Shown here: piece after piece, positions 10,411-24,200 of the stretch
Layout of the letters: each line of letters starts with the position of its first letter
Position numbering within the stretch: the first letter of the stretch is position 1
Source of the DNA: Aphelocoma coerulescens
Lineage: Eukaryota > Chordata > Aves > Passeriformes > Corvidae
Direction of reading: 5' to 3'
NCBI RefSeq assembly: GCF_041296385.1
Contig: NC_091014.1
Location: 48,130,078 to 48,194,077, forward strand
DNA length: 64,000 nucleotides
Made by a program: the position numbers and the translations under genes
Notes under the pieces: generated by a model
The model's database searches: none
What the model saw: the letters and a program-made list of their open reading frames with translations, nothing else
Told to the model about the DNA's origin: nothing

Positions 10411-13170
10411 GAGCTCCGGGGATACTCAGCATGTGAAAGGCAGGCCAAGCTTATCGCAGCACAAGCAAAACCTTGCTCCCTCTTCTTCTTTCTGCTTGGA
10501 ACTTGCAGCCGCCCAATGCCCCATTTCTGGCTCAATCTAGGGTTAGGGTTAGGGTTAGGGTTACGCCTAGGGTTAGGCTTGAGAAAACCACAAAGCCAGG
10601 AGCTCCAGGGACACTCACCATGCGAAAGGCAGGCCAAGTTGAGCACGATACAGTTAAAACCTTGCTCCCTCTTCTTCTTTCTGCTTGGAACTCACCGCCG
10701 CCCAATGCCCCATTTCTGGCTCAAACTAGGTTATGGTTATGGTTACACCTAGTGTTAGGATTTGAGAAATCCACAAAGCCAGGAGCTCCAGGGATACTCA
10801 GCATGCGAAAGGCAGGCCAAGCTTATCGCAGCACAGCCAAAACCTTGCTCCCACTTCTTCATTCTTCTTGGAAGTCGCCACAACCCAATGCCTGATTTCT
10901 GGCTCAATCTAGGGTTAGGGTTAGGGTTAGGGTTACGCCTAGGGTTAGGCTTGAGAAAACCACAAAGCCAGGAGCTCCAGGGACACTCACCATGCGAAAG
11001 GCAGGCCAAGTTGAGCACGATACAGTTAAAACCTTGCTCCCTCTTCTTCTTTCTGCTTGGAACTCACCGCCGCCCAATGCCCCATTTCTGGCTCAAACTA
11101 GGTTATGGTTATGGTTACACCTAGTGTTAGGGTTTGAGAAATCCACAAACCCAGGAGCTCCAGGGATACTCAGCATGCGAAAGGCAGGCCAAGCTTATCG
11201 CAGCACAGCCAAAACCTTGCTCCCACTTCTTCATTCTTCTTGGAAGTCGCCACAACCCAATGCCTGATTTCTGGCTCAATCTAGGGTTAGGGTTAGGGTT
11301 AGGGTTACGCCTAGGGTTAGGCTTGAGAAAACCACAAAGCCAGGAGCTCCAGGGATACTCCCCATGCGAAAGGCAGGCCAAGCTTATCGCAGCACAGCCA
11401 AAACCTTGCTCCCACTTCTTCATTCTTATTGGAATTCACCACAGCCCAATGCCCGATTTCTGGCTCAAACTAGGGTTAGGGTTACGCCTAGGGTTAGGCT
11501 TGAGAAAACCACAAAGCCAGGAGCTCCAGGGACACTCACCATGCGAAAGGCAGGCCAAGTTGAGCACGATACAGTTAAAACCTTGCTCCCTCTTCCTCTT
11601 TCTGCTTGGAACTCACCGCCGCCCAATGCCCCATTTCTGGCTCAAAATAGGTTATGGTTATGGTTACACCTAGTGTTAGGATTTCAGAAATCCACAAAGC
11701 CAGGAGCTCCAGGGATACTCAGCATGCGAAAGGCAGGCCAAGCTTATCGCAGCACAGCCAAAACCTTGCTCCCACTTCTTCATTCTTCTTGGAATTTGAT
11801 ACAGCCCAATGCCCGATTTCTGGCTCAAACTAGGGTTAGGGTTAGGGTTAGGGTTAGGGTAAGGTTTGAGAAAACCACAAAGCCAGGAGCTCCAGGGACA
11901 CTCACCATGCGAAAGGCAGGCCAAGTTGAGCACGATACAGTTAAAACCTTGCTCCCTCTTCCTCTTTCTGCTTGGAACTCACCGCCACCCAATGCCCCAT
12001 TTCTGGCCCAAACTTCGGTTATGTTTATGGTTACAACTAGTGTTAGGATTTGAGAAATCCACAAAGCCAGGAGCTCCAGGGATACTCAGCATGCGAAAGG
12101 CAGGCCAAGCTTATCGCAGCACAGCCAAAACCTTGCTCCCTCTTCTTCATTCTTCTTGGAAGTCGCCACAACCCAATGCCTGATTTCTGGCTCAATCTAG
12201 GGTTAGGGTTAGGGTTAGGGTTACGCCTAGGGTTAGGCTTGAGAAAACCACAAAGCCAGGAGCTCCAGGGATACTCCCCATGCGAAAGGCAGGCCAAGCT
12301 TATCGCAGCACAGCCAAAACCTTGCTCCCACTTCTTCATTCTTCTTGGAATTTGATACAGCCCAATGCCCGATTTCTGGCTCAAACTAGGGTTAGGGTTA
12401 CGCCTAGGGTTAGGCTTGAGAAAACCACAAAGCCAGGAGCTCCAGGGACACTCCCCATGCGAAAGGCAGGCCAAGCTTATCGCAGCACAGCCAAAACCTT
12501 GCTCTCACTTCTTCATTCTTCTTGGGATTCACCACAGCCCAATGCCCGATTTCTGGCTCAAACTAGGGTTAGGGTTACGCCTAGGGTTAGGCTTGAGAAA
12601 ACCACAAAGCCAGGAGCTCCAGGGACACTCACCATGTGAAAGGCAGGCCAAGTTGAGCACGATACAGTTAAAACCTTGCTCCCTCTTCCTCTTTCTGCTT
12701 GGAACTCACCGCCACCCAATGCCCCATTTCTGGCCCAAACTTCGGTTATGTTTATGGTTACACCTAGTGTTAGGATTTGAGAAATCCACAAAGCCAGGAG
12801 CTCCAGGGATACTCAGCATGCGAAAGGCAGGCCAAGCTTATCGCAGCACAGCCAAAACCTTGCTCCCTCTTCTTCATTCTTCTTGGAAGTCGCCAGAACC
12901 CAATGCCTGATTTCTGGCTCAAACTAGGGTTAGGGTTAGGGTTAGGGTTACGCCTAGGTTAAGGTTTGAGAAAACCACAAAGCCAGGAGCTCCAGGGACA
13001 CTCACCATGTGAAAGGCAGGCCAAGTTGAGCACGATACAGTTAAAACCTTGCTCCCTCTTCTTCTTTCTGCTTGGAACTCGCCGCCGCCCAATGCCCCAT
13101 TTCTGGCTCCAACTAGGGTTATGGTCGTGGTTACACCTAGTGTTAGGGTTTGAGAAATCCACAAAGCCAG
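10411..13170 (+). repeat. 15-unit higher-order repeat, 2760 bp (copy B, one extra hexamer)
   Basis: The words are 372, 372, 549, 367, 727 and 373. The only length difference from the 2754 bp copies is +6 bp in the short-T4 unit at 11704-11886, where the telomere tract has five GGG runs instead of four. This is a direct record of a single telomere-hexamer gain. Confidence 0.88.
11831..11861 (+). repeat. Longest perfect telomere tract seen in the window
   Basis: Five consecutive TAGGGT-phase repeats with GGG runs at 11833, 11839, 11845, 11851 and 11857, ending in GGGTAAGG. Most T4 units have four perfect repeats before the interruption. There is no long terminal-style (TTAGGG)n tract anywhere in the window, so this is interstitial telomere-like DNA and not a chromosome end. 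Confidence 0.9.
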
Positions 13171-15923
13171 GAGCTCCGGGGATACTCAGCATGTGAAAGG
13201 CAGGCCAAGCTTATCGCAGCACAAGCAAAACCTTGCTCCCTCTTCTTCTTTCTGCTTGGAACTTGCAGCCGCCCAATGCCCCATTTCTGGCTCAATCTAG
13301 GGTTAGGGTTAGGGTTAGGGTTACGCCTAGGGTTAGGCTTGAGAAAACCACAAAGCCAGGAGCTCCAGGGACACTCACCATGCGAAAGGCAGGCCAAGTT
13401 GAGCACGATACAGTTAAAACCTTGCTCCCTCTTCTTCTTTCTGCTTGGAACTCACCGCCGCCCAATGCCCCATTTCTGGCTCAAACTAGGTTATGGTTAT
13501 GGTTACACCTAGTGTTAGGATTTGAGAAATCCACAAAGCCAGGAGCTCCAGGGATACTCAGCATGCGAAAGGCAGGCCAAGCTTATCGCAGCACAGCCAA
13601 AACCTTGCTCCCACTTCTTCATTCTTCTTGGAAGTCGCCACAACCCAATGCCTGATTTCTGGCTCAATCTAGGGTTAGGGTTAGGGTTAGGGTTACGCCT
13701 AGGGTTAGGCTTGAGAAAACCACAAAGCCAGGAGCTCCAGGGACACTCACCATGCGAAAGGCAGGCCAAGTTGAGCACGATACAGTTAAAACCTTGCTCC
13801 CTCTTCTTCTTTCTGCTTGGAACTCACCGCCGCCCAATGCCCCATTTCTGGCTCAAACTAGGTTATGGTTATGGTTACACCTATTGTTAGGGTTTGAGAA
13901 ATCCACAAACCCAGGAGCTCCAGGGATACTCAGCATGCGAAAGGCAGGCCAAGCTTATCGCAGCACAGCCAAAACCTTGCTCCCACTTCTTCATTCTTCT
14001 TGGAAGTCGCCACAACCCAATGCCTGATTTCTGGCTCAATCTAGGGTTAGGGTTAGGGTTAGGGTTACGCCTAGGGTTAGGCTTGAGAAAACCACAAAGC
14101 CAGGAGCTCCAGGGATACTCCCCATGCGAAAGGCAGGCCAAGCTTATCGCAGCACAGCCAAAACCTTGCTCCCACTTCTTCATTCTTATTGGAATTCACC
14201 ACAGCCCAATGCCCGATTTCTGGCTCAATCTAGGGTTAGGGTTACGCCTAGGGTTAGGCTTGAGAAAACCACAAAGCCAGGAGCTCCAGGGACACTCACC
14301 ATGCGAAAGGCAGGCCAAGTTGAGCACGATACAGTTAAAACCTTGCTCCCTCTTCCTCTTTCTGCTTGGAACTCACCGCCGCCCAATGCCCCATTTCTGG
14401 CTCAAACTAGGTTATGGTTATGGTTACACCTAGTGTTAGGATTTCAGAAATCCACAAAGCCAGGAGCTCCAGGGATACTCAGCATGCGAAAGGCAGGCCA
14501 AGCTTATCGCAGCACAGCCAAAACCTTGCTCCCACTTCTTCATTCTTATTGGAATTCACCACAGCCCAATGCCCGATTTCTGGCTCAAACTAGGGTTAGG
14601 GTTAGGGTTAGGGTAAGGTTTGAGAAAACCACAAAGCCAGGAGCTCCAGGGACACTCACCATGCGAAAGGCAGGCCAAGTTGAGCACGATACAGTTAAAA
14701 CCTTGCTCCCTCTTCCTCTTTCTGCTTGGAACTCACCGCCACCCAATGCCCCATTTCTGGCCCAAACTTCGGTTATGTTTATGGTTACAACTAGTGTTAG
14801 GATTTGAGAAATCCACAAAGCCAGGAGCTCCAGGGATACTCAGCATGCGAAAGGCAGGCCAAGCTTATCGCAGCACAGCCAAAACCTTGCTCCCTCTTCT
14901 TCATTCTTCTTGGAAGTCGCCACAACCCAATGCCTGATTTCTGGCTCAATCTAGGGTTAGGGTTAGGGTTAGGGTTACGCCTAGGGTTAGGCTTGAGAAA
15001 ACCACAAAGCCAGGAGCTCCAGGGATACTCCCCATGCGAAAGGCAGGCCAAGCTTATCGCAGCACAGCCAAAACCTTGCTCCCACTTCTTCATTCTTCTT
15101 GGGATTCACCACAGCCCAATGCCCGATTTCTGGCTCAAACTAGGGTTAGGGTTACGCCTAGGGTTAGGCTTGAGAAAACCACAAAGCCAGGAGCTCCAGG
15201 GACACTCCCCATGCGAAAGGCAGGCCAAGCTTATCGCAGCACAGCCAAAACCTTGCTCTCACTTCTTCATTCTTCTTGGGATTCACCACAGCCCAATGCC
15301 CGATTTCTGGCTCAAACTAGGGTTAGGGTTACGCCTAGGGTTAGGCTTGAGAAAACCACAAAGCCAGGAGCTCCAGGGACACTCACCATGTGAAAGGCAG
15401 GCCAAGTTGAGCACGATACAGTTAAAACCTTGCTCCCTCTTCCTCTTTCTGCTTGGAACTCACCGCCACCCAATGCCCCATTTCTGGCCCAAACTTCGGT
15501 TATGTTTATGGTTACACCTAGTGTTAGGATTTGAGAAATCCACAAAGCCAGGAGCTCCAGGGATACTCAGCATGCGAAAGGCAGGCCAAGCTTATCGCAG
15601 CACAGCCAAAACCTTGCTCCCTCTTCTTCATTCTTCTTGGAAGTCGCCACAACCCAATGCCTGATTTCTGGCTCAAACTAGGGTTAGGGTTAGGGTTAGG
15701 GTTACGCCTAGGTTAAGGTTTGAGAAAACCACAAAGCCAGGAGCTCCAGGGACACTCACCATGTGAAAGGCAGGCCAAGTTGAGCACGATACAGTTAAAA
15801 CCTTGCTCCCTCTTCTTCTTTCTGCTTGGAACTCACCGCCGCCCAATGCCCCATTTCTGGCTCAAACTAGGTTATGGTTATGGTTACACCTAGTGTTAGG
15901 GTTTGAGAAATCCACAAACCCAG
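13171..15923 (+). repeat. 15-unit higher-order repeat, 2753 bp (copy C, altered last word)
   Basis: The words are 372, 372, 549, 361, 727 and 372. It matches the 2754 bp repeat up to the last word, where the final D unit is Da (183 bp) instead of Db (184 bp). The unit near 13883 has CCTATTGTTAGG in place of CCTAGTGTTAGG, a private substitution. Confidence 0.85.
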
Positions 15924-17023
15924 GAGCTCCAGGGATACTCAGCATGCGAAAGGCAGGCCAAGCTTATCGCAGCACAAGCAAAACCTTGCTCCCTCTTCTT
16001 CTTTCTGCTTGGAACTTGCAGCCGCCCAATGCCCCATTTCTGGCTCAATCTAGGGTTAGGGTTAGGGTTAGGGTTACGCCTAGGGTTAGGCTTGAGAAAA
16101 CCACAAAGCCAGGAGCTCCAGGGATACTCCCCATGCGAAAGGCAGGCCAAGCTTATCGCAGCACAGCCAAAACCTTGCTCCCACTTCTTCATTCTTCTTG
16201 GGATTCACCACAGCCCAATGCCCGATTTCTGGCTCAAACTAGGGTTAGGGTTACGCCTAGGGTTAGGCTTGAGAAAACCACAAAGCCAGGAGCTCCAGGG
16301 ACACTCCCCATGCGAAAGGCAGGCCAAGCTTATCGCAGCACAGCCAAAACCTTGCTCTCACTTCTTCATTCTTCTTGGGATTCACCACAGCCCAATGCCC
16401 GATTTCTGGCTCAAACTAGGGTTAGGGTTACGCCTAGGGTTAGGCTTGAGAAAACCACAAAGCCAGGAGCTCCAGGGACACTCACCATGTGAAAGGCAGG
16501 CCAAGTTGAGCACGATACAGTTAAAACCTTGCTCCCTCTTCCTCTTTCTGCTTGGAACTCACCGCCACCCAATGCCCCATTTCTGGCCCAAACTTCGGTT
16601 ATGTTTATGGTTACACCTAGTGTTAGGATTTGAGAAATCCACAAAGCCAGGAGCTCCAGGGATACTCAGCATGCGAAAGGCAGGCCAAGCTTATCGCAGC
16701 ACAGCCAAAACCTTGCTCCCTCTTCTTCATTCTTCTTGGAAGTCGCCACAACCCAATGCCTGATTTCTGGCTCAAACTAGGGTTAGGGTTAGGGTTAGGG
16801 TTACGCCTAGGTTAAGGTTTGAGAAAACCACAAAGCCAGGAGCTCCAGGGACACTCACCATGTGAAAGGCAGGCCAAGTTGAGCACGATACAGTTAAAAC
16901 CTTGCTCCCTCTTCTTCTTTCTGCTTGGAACTCGCCGCCGCCCAATGCCCCATTTCTGGCTCCAACTAGGGTTATGGTCGTGGTTACACCTAGTGTTAGG
17001 GTTTGAGAAATCCACAAAGCCAG
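15924..17023 (+). repeat. Six-unit segment, 1100 bp (727 + 373)
   Basis: One four-unit word and one T4-Db word. The same pair occurs at 44376-45475 and as the end of the 2754 bp repeat. With the following dimer, it matches 19789-21260 at a constant offset of 3865, which shows a local segmental duplication. Confidence 0.82.
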
Positions 17024-20000
17024 GAGCTCCGGGGATACTCAGCATGTGAAAGGCAGGCCAAGCTTATCGCAGCACAAGCAAAACCTTGCTCCCTCTTCTT
17101 CTTTCTGCTTGGAACTTGCAGCCGCCCAATGCCCCATTTCTGGCTCAATCTAGGGTTAGGGTTAGGGTTAGGGTTACGCCTAGGGTTAGGCTTGAGAAAA
17201 CCACAAAGCCAGGAGCTCCAGGGACACTCACCATGCGAAAGGCAGGCCAAGTTGAGCACGATACAGTTAAAACCTTGCTCCCTCTTCTTCTTTCTGCTTG
17301 GAACTCGCCGTCGCCCAATGCCCCATTTCTGGCTCAAACTAGGTTATGGTTATGGTTACACCTAGTGTTAGGATTTGAGAAATCCACAAAGCCAGGAGCT
17401 CCAGGGATACTCAGCATGCGAAAGGCAGGCCAAGCTTATCGCAGCACAGCCAAAACCTTGCTCCCACTTCTTCATTCTTCTTGGAAGTCGCCACAACCCA
17501 ATGCCTGATTTCTGGCTCAATCTAGGGTTAGGGTTAGGGTTAGGGTTACGCCTAGGGTTAGGCTTGAGAAAACCACAAAGCCAGGAGCTCCAGGGATACT
17601 CCCCATGCGAAAGGCAGGCCAAGCTTATCGCAGCACAGCCAAAACCTTGCTCCCACTTCTTCATTCTTATTGGAATTCACCACAGCCCAATGCCCGATTT
17701 CTGGCTCAAACTAGGGTTAGGGTTACGCCTAGGGTTAGGCTTGAGAAAACCACAAAGCCAGGAGCTCCAGGGACACTCACCATGCGAAAGGCAGGCCAAG
17801 TTGAGCACGATACAGTTAAAACCTTGCTCCCTCTTCCTCTTTCTGCTTGGAACTCACCGCCACCCAATGCCCCATTTCTGGCCCAAACTTCGGTTATGTT
17901 TATGGTTACAACTAGTGTTAGGATTTGAGAAATCCACAAAGCCAGGAGCTCCAGGGATACTCAGCATGCGAAAGGCAGGCCAAGCTTATCGCAGCACAGC
18001 CAAAACCTTGCTCCCTCTTCTTCATTCTTCTTGGAAGTCGCCACAACCCAATGCCTGATTTCTGGCTCAATCTAGGGTTAGGGTTAGGGTTAGGGTTACG
18101 CCTAGGGTTAGGCTTGAGAAAACCACAAAGCCAGGAGCTCCAGGGATACTCCCCATGCGAAAGGCAGGCCAAGCTTATCGCAGCACAGCCAAAACCTTGC
18201 TCCCACTTCTTCATTCTTCTTGGGATTCACCACAGCCCAGTGCCCGATTTCTGGCTCAAACTAGGGTTAGGGTTACGCCTAGGGTTAGGCTTGAGAAAAC
18301 CACAAAGCCAGGAGCTCCAGGGACACTCCCCATGCGAAAGGCAGGCCAAGCTTATCGCAGCACAGCCAAAACCTTGCTCTCACTTCTTCATTCTTCTTGG
18401 GATTCACCACAGCCCAATGCCCGATTTCTGGCTCAAACTAGGGTTAGGGTTACGCCTAGGGTTAGGCTTGAGAAAACCACAAAGCCAGGAGCTCCAGGGA
18501 CACTCACCATGTGAAAGGCAGGCCAAGTTGAGCACGATACAGTTAAAACCTTGCTCCCTCTTCCTCTTTCTGCTTGGAACTCACCGCCACCCAATGCCCC
18601 ATTTCTGGCCCAAACTTCGGTTATGTTTATGGTTACACCTAGTGTTAGGATTTGAGAAATCCACAAAGCCAGGAGCTCCAGGGATACTCAGCATGCGAAA
18701 GGCAGGCCAAGCTTATCGCAGCACAGCCAAAACCTTGCTCCCTCTTCTTCATTCTTCTTGGAAGTCGCCACAACCCAATGCCTGATTTCTGGCTCAAACT
18801 AGGGTTAGGGTTAGGGTTAGGGTTACGCCTAGGTTAAGGTTTGAGAAAACCACAAAGCCAGGAGCTCCAGGGACACTCACCATGTGAAAGGCAGGCCAAG
18901 TTGAGCACGATACAGTTAAAACCTTGCTCCCTCTTCTTCTTTCTGCTTGGAACTCACCGCCGCCCAATGCCCCATTTCTGGCTCAAACTAGGTTATGGTT
19001 ATGGTTACACCTAGTGTTAGGGTTTGAGAAATCCACAAACCCAGGAGCTCCAGGGATACTCAGCATGCGAAAGGCAGGCCAAGCTTATCGCAGCACAAGC
19101 AAAACCTTGCTCCCTCTTCTTCTTTCTGCTTGGAACTTGCAGCCGCCCAATGCCCCATTTCTGGCTCAATCTAGGGTTAGGGTTAGGGTTAGGGTTACGC
19201 CTAGGGTTAGGCTTGAGAAAACCACAAAGCCAGGAGCTCCAGGGACACTCACCATGCGAAAGGCAGGCCAAGTTGAGCACGATACAGTTAAAACCTTGCT
19301 CCCTCTTCTTCTTTCTGCTTGGAACTCACCGCCGCCCAATGCCCCATTTCTGGCTCAAACTAGGTTATGGTTATGGTTACACCTAGTGTTAGGATTTGAG
19401 AAATCCACAAAGCCAGGAGCTCCAGGGATACTCAGCATGCGAAAGGCAGGCCAAGCTTATCGCAGCACAGCCAAAACCTTGCTCCCACTTCTTCATTCTT
19501 CTTGGAAGTCGCCACAACCCAATGCCTGATTTCTGGCTCAATCTAGGGTTAGGGTTAGGGTTAGGGTTACGCCTAGGGTTAGGCTTGAGAAAACCACAAA
19601 GCCAGGAGCTCCAGGGACACTCACCATGCGAAAGGCAGGCCAAGTTGAGCACGATACAGTTAAAACCTTGCTCCCTCTTCTTCTTTCTGCTTGGAACTCA
19701 CCGCCGCCCAATGCCCCATTTCTGGCTCAAACTAGGTTATGGTTATGGTTACACCTAGTGTTAGGGTTTGAGAAATCCACAAACCCAGGAGCTCCAGGGA
19801 TACTCAGCATGCGAAAGGCAGGCCAAGCTTATCGCAGCACAGCCAAAACCTTGCTCCCACTTCTTCATTCTTCTTGGAAGTCGCCACAACCCAATGCCTG
19901 ATTTCTGGCTCAATCTAGGGTTAGGGTTAGGGTTAGGGTTACGCCTAGGGTTAGGCTTGAGAAAACCACAAAGCCAGGAGCTCCAGGGATACTCCCCATG

Positions 20001-20888
20001 CGAAAGGCAGGCCAAGCTTATCGCAGCACAGCCAAAACCTTGCTCCCACTTCTTCATTCTTCTTGGGATTCACCACAGCCCAATGCCCGATTTCTGGCTC
20101 AAACTAGGGTTAGGGTTACGCCTAGGGTTAGGCTTGAGAAAACCACAAAGCCAGGAGCTCCAGGGACACTCCCCATGCGAAAGGCAGGCCAAGCTTATCG
20201 CAGCACAGCCAAAACCTTGCTCTCACTTCTTCATTCTTCTTGGGATTCACCACAGCCCAATGCCCGATTTCTGGCTCAAACTAGGGTTAGGGTTACGCCT
20301 AGGGTTAGGCTTGAGAAAACCACAAAGCCAGGAGCTCCAGGGACACTCACCATGTGAAAGGCAGGCCAAGTTGAGCACGATACAGTTAAAACCTTGCTCC
20401 CTCTTCCTCTTTCTGCTTGGAACTCACCGCCACCCAATGCCCCATTTCTGGCCCAAACTTCGGTTATGTTTATGGTTACACCTAGTGTTAGGATTTGAGA
20501 AATCCACAAAGCCAGGAGCTCCAGGGATACTCAGCATGCGAAAGGCAGGCCAAGCTTATCGCAGCACAGCCAAAACCTTGCTCCCTCTTCTTCATTCTTC
20601 TTGGAAGTCGCCACAACCCAATGCCTGATTTCTGGCTCAAACTAGGGTTAGGGTTAGGGTTAGGGTTACGCCTAGGTTAAGGTTTGAGAAAACCACAAAG
20701 CCAGGAGCTCCAGGGACACTCACCATGTGAAAGGCAGGCCAAGTTGAGCACGATACAGTTAAAACCTTGCTCCCTCTTCTTCTTTCTGCTTGGAACTCGC
20801 CGCCGCCCAATGCCCCATTTCTGGCTCCAACTAGGGTTATGGTCGTGGTTACACCTAGTGTTAGGGTTTGAGAAATCCACAAAGCCAG
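17024..20888 (+). repeat. 21-unit segment, 3865 bp
   Basis: The words are 372, 550, 727, 372, 372, 372, 727 and 373. Its start (17024-17395) and the unit following its end (20889-21260) share the rare GAACTCGCCGTCGCCCAA variant, so the 3865 bp is a tandem period with the next copy broken off. 17946-19044 also matches about 14825-15923 at offset 3121. This segment is therefore a patchwork of the 2754 bp family. Confidence 0.8.
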
Positions 20889-21260
20889 GAGCTCCGGGGA
20901 TACTCAGCATGTGAAAGGCAGGCCAAGCTTATCGCAGCACAAGCAAAACCTTGCTCCCTCTTCTTCTTTCTGCTTGGAACTTGCAGCCGCCCAATGCCCC
21001 ATTTCTGGCTCAATCTAGGGTTAGGGTTAGGGTTAGGGTTACGCCTAGGGTTAGGCTTGAGAAAACCACAAAGCCAGGAGCTCCAGGGACACTCACCATG
21101 CGAAAGGCAGGCCAAGTTGAGCACGATACAGTTAAAACCTTGCTCCCTCTTCTTCTTTCTGCTTGGAACTCGCCGTCGCCCAATGCCCCATTTCTGGCTC
21201 AAACTAGGTTATGGTTATGGTTACACCTAGTGTTAGGATTTGAGAAATCCACAAAGCCAG
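20889..21260 (+). repeat. T-hybrid/Da dimer closing block II
   Basis: A 372 bp word that begins the next copy of the 3865 bp period. It carries the CGCCGTCGCC variant at about 21173. Directly after it, the word order switches to that of block III. Confidence 0.8.
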
Positions 21261-24200
21261 GAGCTCCAGGGATACTCAGCATGCGAAAGGCAGGCCAAGC
21301 TTATCGCAGCACAGCCAAAACCTTGCTCCCACTTCTTCATTCTTCTTGGAAGTCGCCACAACCCAATGCCTGATTTCTGGCTCAATCTAGGGTTAGGGTT
21401 AGGGTTAGGGTTACGCCTAGGGTTAGGCTTGAGAAAACCACAAAGCCAGGAGCTCCAGGGATACTCCCCATGCGAAAGGCAGGCCAAGCTTATCGCAGCA
21501 CAGCCAAAACCTTGCTCCCACTTCTTCATTCTTATTGGAATTCACCACAGCCCAATGCCCGATTTCTGGCTCAAACTAGGGTTAGGGTTACGCCTAGGGT
21601 TAGGCTTGAGAAAACCACAAAGCCAGGAGCTCCAGGGACACTCACCATGCGAAAGGCAGGCCAAGTTGAGCACGATACAGTTAAAACCTTGCTCCCTCTT
21701 CTTCTTTCTGCTTGGAACTCGCCGCCGCCCAATGCCCCATTTCTGGCTCAAACTAGGTTATGGTTATGGTTACACCTAGTGTTAGGGTTTGAGAAATCCA
21801 TAAAACCAGGAGCTCCAGGGATACTCAGCATGCGAAAGGCAGGCCAAGCTTATCGCAGCACAGCCAAAACCTTGCTCCCACTACTTCATTCTTCTTGGAA
21901 GTCGCCACAACCCAATGCCTGATTTCTGGCTCAATCTAGGGTTAGGGTTAGGGTTAGGGTTATGCCTAGGGTTAGGCTTGAGAAAACCACAAAGCCAGGA
22001 GCTCCAGGGATACTCCCCATGCGAAAGGCAGGCCAAGCTTATCGCAGCACAGCCAAAACCTTGCTCTCACTTCTTCATTCTTCTTGGGATTCACCACAGC
22101 CCAATGCCCGATTTCTGGCTCAAACTAGGGTTAGGGTTACGCCTAGGGTTAGGCTTGAGAAAACCACAAAGCCAGGAGCTCCAGGGACACTCACCATGTG
22201 AAAGGCAGGCCAAGTTGAGCACGATACAGTTAAAACCTTGCTCCCTCTTCCTCTTTCTGCTTGGAACTCACCGCCACCCAATGCCCCATTTCTGGCTCAA
22301 ACTAGGTTATGGTTATGGTTACACCTAGTGTTAGGATTTGAGAAATCCACAAAGCCAGGAGCTCCAGGGATACTCCCCATGCGAAAGGCAGGCCAAGCTT
22401 ATCGCAGCACAGCCAAAACCTTGCTCCCTCTTCTTCATTCTTCTTGGAATTTGATACAGCCCAATGCCCGATTTCTGGCTCAAACTAGGGTTAGGGTTAC
22501 GCCTAGGGTTAGGCTTGAGAAAACCACAAAGCCAGGAGCTCCAGGGACACTCACCATGCGAAAGGCAGGCCAAGTTGAGCACGATACAGTTAAAACCTTG
22601 CTCCCTCTTCTTCTTTCTGCTTGGAACTCACCGCCGCCCAATACCCCATTTCTGGCTCAAAATAGGGTTATGGTCGTGGTTACACCTAGTGTTAGGATTT
22701 GAGAAATCCACAAAGCCAGGAGCTCCAGGGATACTCAGCATGCGAAAGGCAGGCCAAGCTTATCGCAGCACAGCCAAAACCTTGCTCCCTCTTCTTCATT
22801 CTTCTTGGAATTCACCACAGCCCAATGCCCGATTTCTGTCTCAATCTAGGGTTAGGGTTACGCCTAGGGTTAGGCTTGAGAAAACCACAAAGCCAGGAGC
22901 TCCAGGGACACTCACCATGCGAAAGGCAGGCCAAGTTGAGCACGATACAGTTAAAACCTTGCTCCCTATTCTTCTTTCTGCTTGGAACTCGCCGTCGCCC
23001 AATGCCCCATTTCTGGCTCAAACTAGGTTATGGTTATGGTTACACCTAGTGTTAGTTATTGAGAAATCCACAAAGCCAGGAGCTCCAGGGATACTCAGCA
23101 TGCGAAAGGCAGGCCAAGCTTATCGCAGCACAGCCAAAACCTTGCTCCCACTTCTTCATTCTTCTTGGAAGTCGCCACAACCCAATGCCTGATTTCTGGC
23201 TCAATCTAGGGTTAGGGTTAGGGTTAGGGTTACGCCTAGGGTTAGGCTTGAGAAAACCACAAAGCCAGGAGCTCCAGGGATACTCCCCATGCGAAAGGCA
23301 GGCCAAGCTTATCGCAGCACAGCCAAAACCTTGCTCCCACTTCTTCATTCTTATTGGAATTCACCACAGCCCAATGCCCGATTTCTGGCTCAAACTAGGG
23401 TTAGGGTTACGCCTAGGGTTAGGCTTGAGAAAACCACAAAGCCAGGAGCTCCAGGGACACTCACCATGCGAAAGGCAGGCCAAGTTGAGCACGATACAGT
23501 TAAAACCTTGCTCCCTCTTCTTCTTTCTGCTTGGAACTCGCCGCCGCCCAATGCCCCATTTCTGGCTCAAACTAGGTTATGGTTATGGTTACACCTAGTG
23601 TTAGGGTTTGAGAAATCCATAAAACCAGGAGCTCCAGGGATACTCAGAATGCGAAAGGCAGGCCAAGCTTATCGCAGCACAGCCAAAACCTTGCTCCCAC
23701 TACTTCATTCTTCTTGGAAGTCGCCACAACCCAATGCCTGATTTCTGGCTCAATCTAGGGTTAGGGTTAGGGTTAGGGTTATGCCTAGGGTTAGGCTTGA
23801 GAAAACCACAAAGCCAGGAGCTCCAGGGATACTCCCCATGCGAAAGGCAGGCCAAGCTTATCGCAGCACAGCCAAAACCTTGCTCCCACTTCTTCATTCT
23901 TCTTGGGATTCACCACAGCCCAATGCCCGATTTCTGGCTCAAACTAGGGTTAGGGTTACGCCTAGGGTTAGGCTTGAGAAAACCACAAAGCCAGGAGCTC
24001 CAGGGACACTCGCCACGCGAAAGGCAGGCCAAGTGGAGCACGATACAGTTAAAACCTTGCTCCCTCTTCTTCTTTCTGCTTGGAACTCGCCGCCGCCCAA
24101 TGCCCCATTTCTGGCTCAAACTAGGTTATGGTTATGGTTACACCTAGTGTTAGGGTTTGAGAAATCCATAAAACCAGGAGCTCCAGGGATACTCAGCATG

